DNA from: JBJKSO01 sp046703825
GTDB lineage: Bacteria > Chloroflexota > Dormibacteria > Aeolococcales > Bog-877
Length of the DNA stretch: 8,711 bases
Assembly: GCA_046703825.1 (NCBI GenBank)
Contig: JBJKSO010000012.1
Span: forward strand, 1-8,711
Direction: 5' to 3'
Part shown: one piece after another, positions 6,456 through 8,711 of the stretch
How the letters are laid out: each line of letters starts with the position of its first letter
How positions within the stretch are numbered: the stretch's first letter is position 1
Program-made: the position numbers and the translations under genes
The notes under the pieces: model-generated
The model's database searches: none
Told to the model about the DNA's origin: nothing
What the model saw: the letters and a program-made list of their open reading frames with translations, nothing else

Positions 6456-7853
6456 CTAGCCCTCGGGCCCGCCCGGGCCGGACTTTCGGGTGCGCACCCG
6501 CAGCGGCACCCCGGCGAAGCCAAACCGAGCGCGGAGCTGGTTCTCCAGGTACCTCTGGTAGCTGAAGTGGAGCAGCTGCGGATCGTTGACGAACAGCACG
6601 AAGGTGGGGATTGGGCTGCGTGCCTGCACCGCGTAGTAGAGATGCAACCGCCTGCCGCCGCGACCGCTGGGCGGGGGCCGGCGGTCGACCGCCTCCCGCA
6701 GAAACTGATTCAGCTCGGGGGTGGTCACCCGGCACGCCCTTGCCGCCGCTACCTCGAAGGCGACCGGCAGGATCCGGCTCACATTGCGGCCGGTCAGCGC
6801 GCTGACAAACACGAAGGGGGTTCCCGGCGCCCAGTCATAGGCGCCGCGCAGCTCGCGAACCAAGCCTTGATCGCTGCGCGCCTCATGATCGAGCAGGTCC
6901 CACTTGTTGAGCACCACCACCATCCCCGCCCCGGCCTCGCGGGCGCGGCCGGCGATGTGGCGGTCCTGGGCTCGCAGCGGAGTCGCCGCGTCCACCACCA
7001 GCACCGCCACGTCCGCCCGCTCCACCACCCGCAGTGCCCGCAGCAGGCTGTAGTACTCGCTGTCCTTGGTAGTCCCCGGGCGCCGGATCCCGGCCGTGTC
7101 GACCAGCACCACGCCACCCTGGTCGGTCCTGACCAGGGTGTCGACCGGATCCCGGGTGGTGCCGGCCACGCTGCTGACCAGCGCCCGCTCCTGGCCCAGG
7201 ATGGCGTTGAGCAGGGAGGACTTCCCCACGTTCTGGCGTCCCACGATTGCCACCCGCAGCGCCTCGGGCTCGGTCGACGGTGGCGGCTGTGGCGGCGGCA
7301 GCCGCTCCGCCACGGCGTCGAGCAGATCGCCAGTGCCCACGCCCGAGATGGCACTCACCGCCAGCGGGTCGCCGAGGCCCAGCTCCAGCAGCTCGTGGCC
7401 GAAGAGGCGGTCGTCCCGACCCTCGTGCTTGTTGGCGACCAGCAGCACTGGCTGGCGGGCGCGGCGGAGCTCGTCCGCAACCTCGCGGTCCGCCGCCGTC
7501 AGTCCCGCCTGGGCGTCGCAGAGGAAGCAGATCAAGTCAGCCTCCGCCAGCGCCAGCCGCGCCTGGGCCTGGGTGTTGGCGCCGAGGTCGTCGGGAGCGC
7601 CCCGGACGACCCGGTCCAATCCGGCGGTGTCAATCACAGTGAACGCGAAGCCGGCCCACTCGACCTCTCCATAGATCCGGTCCCGAGTCAGTCCGGGCTG
7701 ATCCGAGACGATGGCCCGGCGCTCCCCTACCAGGCGGTTGAAGAGGGTGGACTTGCCGACGTTGGGGCGCCCGACCAGGGCGACCATGCCCCGGTGGGGC
7801 AGGGCCGGATCGTCGGTCGGCGCCCAACGCCGACGCCGGCGATCATTCGCCAC
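6456..7853 (-). CDS. der: Ribosome-assembly GTPase Der (EngA)
   Basis: This 465-residue protein has two GTPase domains in tandem followed by a KH-like domain, the architecture unique to Der, which acts in 50S subunit maturation. Domain 1: G1 GRPNVGKST (28-36), G3 DTAG (75-78), G4 NKHE (141-144), where Glu replaces the usual Asp, as in some other Der proteins. Domain 2: G1 GRQNVGKSS (205-213), G3 DTAG (252-255), G4 NKWD (316-319). The KH-like part fills about 365-465 and contains VNDPQLLHFSYQRYLENQLR, as in the family. The start taken is GTG at 7853, only 2 nt after the gpmI stop and with GGGTGA 6 nt upstream; it adds a basic stretch RRRRR before the first G domain. ATG at 7787 (GMVALVG) is the alternative and would give a more usual N-terminus, but it lacks a good ribosome binding site. 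The gene ends in TAG, showing that amber is used as a normal stop here. Confidence 0.97.
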   Translation of the reverse strand: MANDRRRRRWAPTDDPALPHRGMVALVGRPNVGKSTLFNRLVGERRAIVSDQPGLTRDRIYGEVEWAGFAFTVIDTAGLDRVVRGAPDDLGANTQAQARLALAEADLICFLCDAQAGLTAADREVADELRRARQPVLLVANKHEGRDDRLFGHELLELGLGDPLAVSAISGVGTGDLLDAVAERLPPPQPPPSTEPEALRVAIVGRQNVGKSSLLNAILGQERALVSSVAGTTRDPVDTLVRTDQGGVVLVDTAGIRRPGTTKDSEYYSLLRALRVVERADVAVLVVDAATPLRAQDRHIAGRAREAGAGMVVVLNKWDLLDHEARSDQGLVRELRGAYDWAPGTPFVFVSALTGRNVSRILPVAFEVAAARACRVTTPELNQFLREAVDRRPPPSGRGGRRLHLYYAVQARSPIPTFVLFVNDPQLLHFSYQRYLENQLRARFGFAGVPLRVRTRKSGPGGPEG

Positions 7854-7855
7854 CT

Positions 7856-8689
7856 TCAGTCACCCAGCGACTCGCGCAGGTCCGAGCCGTCCATTTCGGA
7901 GGGGACCGCCAGCCCCATCGCGGCCAGGAAGGTCGGCGCCACATCGCGCAGCCCTCCCCCGGACGCCAGCCCAGCCGCGCGGGTCCCCGTCAGCAGCAGC
8001 GGGACCGCGCTCGTGGTGTGGGAGGTGAGCGGCCGGCCGTCCTCGGGGTCCACCATCACCTCGGCGTTGCCGTGGTCGGCGGTAAGGGCCAGGAAGTATC
8101 CTGCCGCGCCACACGCCTGCTCCAGCCGGCCAAGGCAGTTGTCCAGGTACTCCACCGCGGCGACGGTGGCGTCGAATTTGCCGGTGTGCCCGACCATGTC
8201 GGCGTTGGCGTAGTTGACCACGATCAAGCCGTCCTCCGCCGCCTTGAGCCGCTGCACCACCGCATCGGTGATGGCCCCGGCGCTCATCTCGGGTACCTGG
8301 TCGTAAGTCGCCACCTTGGCTGAGGGGATCAGCAGGCGCTCTTCGCCTGAAAAGGGCTGCTCCCGCCCGCCGTTGATGAAGTAGGTGACGTGGGCGTACT
8401 TCTCCGTCTCGGCCAGGTGGAACTGGCGCAGCCCGGCCCGCGCCACCGTCTCGGCCAGGGTGTTGCGGACTTCCGGCGACTCGAAGACCACCTCGGTGGC
8501 CAGGCCGGCCTCGAAGCGGGTCATGGTCACGAGAAGCAGATCCGCAGGAATGGTCCCACGGTCGAAGGCATCAAATTTTCGGTCCACCAGGGCGTGCGCC
8601 AGCTGCCGGGGCCGCGCGGGCCGGGAGGTGAAGTGGAGGGCGGGGTGGGCCCGCCCCACCCCCCACCCCTCATCGCCCACCCGGTCCAT
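7856..8689 (-). CDS. gpmI: 2,3-bisphosphoglycerate-independent phosphoglycerate mutase, C-terminal half, 5' part missing or broken
   Basis: GpmI interconverts 3- and 2-phosphoglycerate in glycolysis with two metal ions. The 277 residues seen match roughly the second half of the usual 510-residue enzyme. Visible residues: ETEKYAHV with the substrate Lys (K97), NYANADMVGHTG with metal ligands D164 and H168, TADHGNAE with D205 and H206, and H224 in the LTSHTT segment. Their spacing equals that of the Bacillus stearothermophilus enzyme (offset about 239, from memory). The N-terminal metal site and phosphoserine region would lie to the right of the window. The frame does not continue cleanly: TGA stands in frame at 8707-8705, and the near-invariant NFRxDRARQ motif reads TSRPARPRQ (21-29). 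The ATG at 8689 is only the first Met after that stop, not the likely true start. The gene is either broken or its end is poor sequence at a contig edge. It lies 2 nt upstream of der, so the two are probably cotranscribed. Confidence 0.85.
   Translation of the reverse strand: MDRVGDEGWGVGRAHPALHFTSRPARPRQLAHALVDRKFDAFDRGTIPADLLLVTMTRFEAGLATEVVFESPEVRNTLAETVARAGLRQFHLAETEKYAHVTYFINGGREQPFSGEERLLIPSAKVATYDQVPEMSAGAITDAVVQRLKAAEDGLIVVNYANADMVGHTGKFDATVAAVEYLDNCLGRLEQACGAAGYFLALTADHGNAEVMVDPEDGRPLTSHTTSAVPLLLTGTRAAGLASGGGLRDVAPTFLAAMGLAVPSEMDGSDLRESLGD
8650..8682 (-). other. G-rich tract with G-quadruplex pattern
   Basis: On the minus strand six G-runs (3, 3, 4, 6, 4 and 3 bases) follow one another with gaps of 1, 6, 1, 1 and 1 nt, enough for a G-quadruplex. 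It lies inside the degraded 5' end of the gpmI frame. Function is not implied; such tracts also cause sequencing and assembly errors. Confidence 0.55.
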
Positions 8690-8711
8690 AACTGCCCGCG
8701 GCTTTCAAACG

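Noticed and set aside
6446..6523. N-terminal extension of the ligase to a start at 6523.
   Set aside because: It would overlap der by 68 nt and adds Cys/Pro/Ala-rich residues unlike the family. The ATG at 6445 has a ribosome binding site and gives a normal N-terminus.
6567..8213. Plus-strand open frame of 548 codons antisense to der and gpmI.
   Set aside because: Low-complexity His/Gln/Arg/Gly-rich translation with no recognisable domain. Long antisense frames are expected opposite GC-rich genes.

Overview
The window is very GC-rich and densely coding. All genes recognised here lie on the minus strand, so the region reads from right to left. It looks like a chromosomal piece of a high-GC bacterium. 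The phylum cannot be fixed from sequence alone. A cofactor-independent phosphoglycerate mutase (GpmI) beside a stand-alone Der fits poorly with typical Actinomycetota, and Chloroflexota-like, Dormibacterota-like or high-GC Firmicutes-like hosts are possible; this is inference.

Right part (about 8711 to 5186), housekeeping plus a ligase: the C-terminal half of gpmI, the two-domain ribosome-assembly GTPase Der 2 nt later, and a phenylacetate-CoA-ligase-type (PaaK-like) AMP-forming enzyme 10 nt after Der. The ligase is full length but broken by one in-frame amber codon (TAG at 5809-5807), exactly where the family has the Trp of its GAEPW motif. The gpmI reading frame is degraded at the right edge of the window (in-frame TGA, damaged conserved motif, G-rich tract).

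Middle and left part (5182 to 1), a molybdenum hydroxylase operon: a good sigma70-type promoter lies directly after the ligase stop, followed by coxS (two [2Fe-2S] clusters), coxL (molybdopterin subunit), coxM (FAD subunit), a MoxR-type AAA+ ATPase (CoxD-like) and the N-terminal part of a CoxE-like VWA protein that runs off the left edge. The S-L-M order and the PYRGAGR loop in CoxL, in place of AYxCSFR, mark it as a form II, CO-dehydrogenase-like enzyme. Its real substrate is unknown and it should not be called a CO dehydrogenase outright.

How it fits together: L would hydroxylate or oxidise a substrate at a Mo-cytosine-dinucleotide centre, S would carry electrons through two [2Fe-2S] clusters, and M would pass them via FAD to an acceptor. 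MoxR and CoxE are the usual maturation pair. The 64-nt gap between coxM and moxR is almost wholly palindromic, and one hairpin covers part of the moxR ribosome binding site. There is no gene-free stretch longer than about 130 nt, and I saw no tRNA, rRNA, CRISPR array or mobile element. I see no clearly new system; the items most worth checking are the amber codon, the coxM-moxR hairpins and the coxS promoter/leader.
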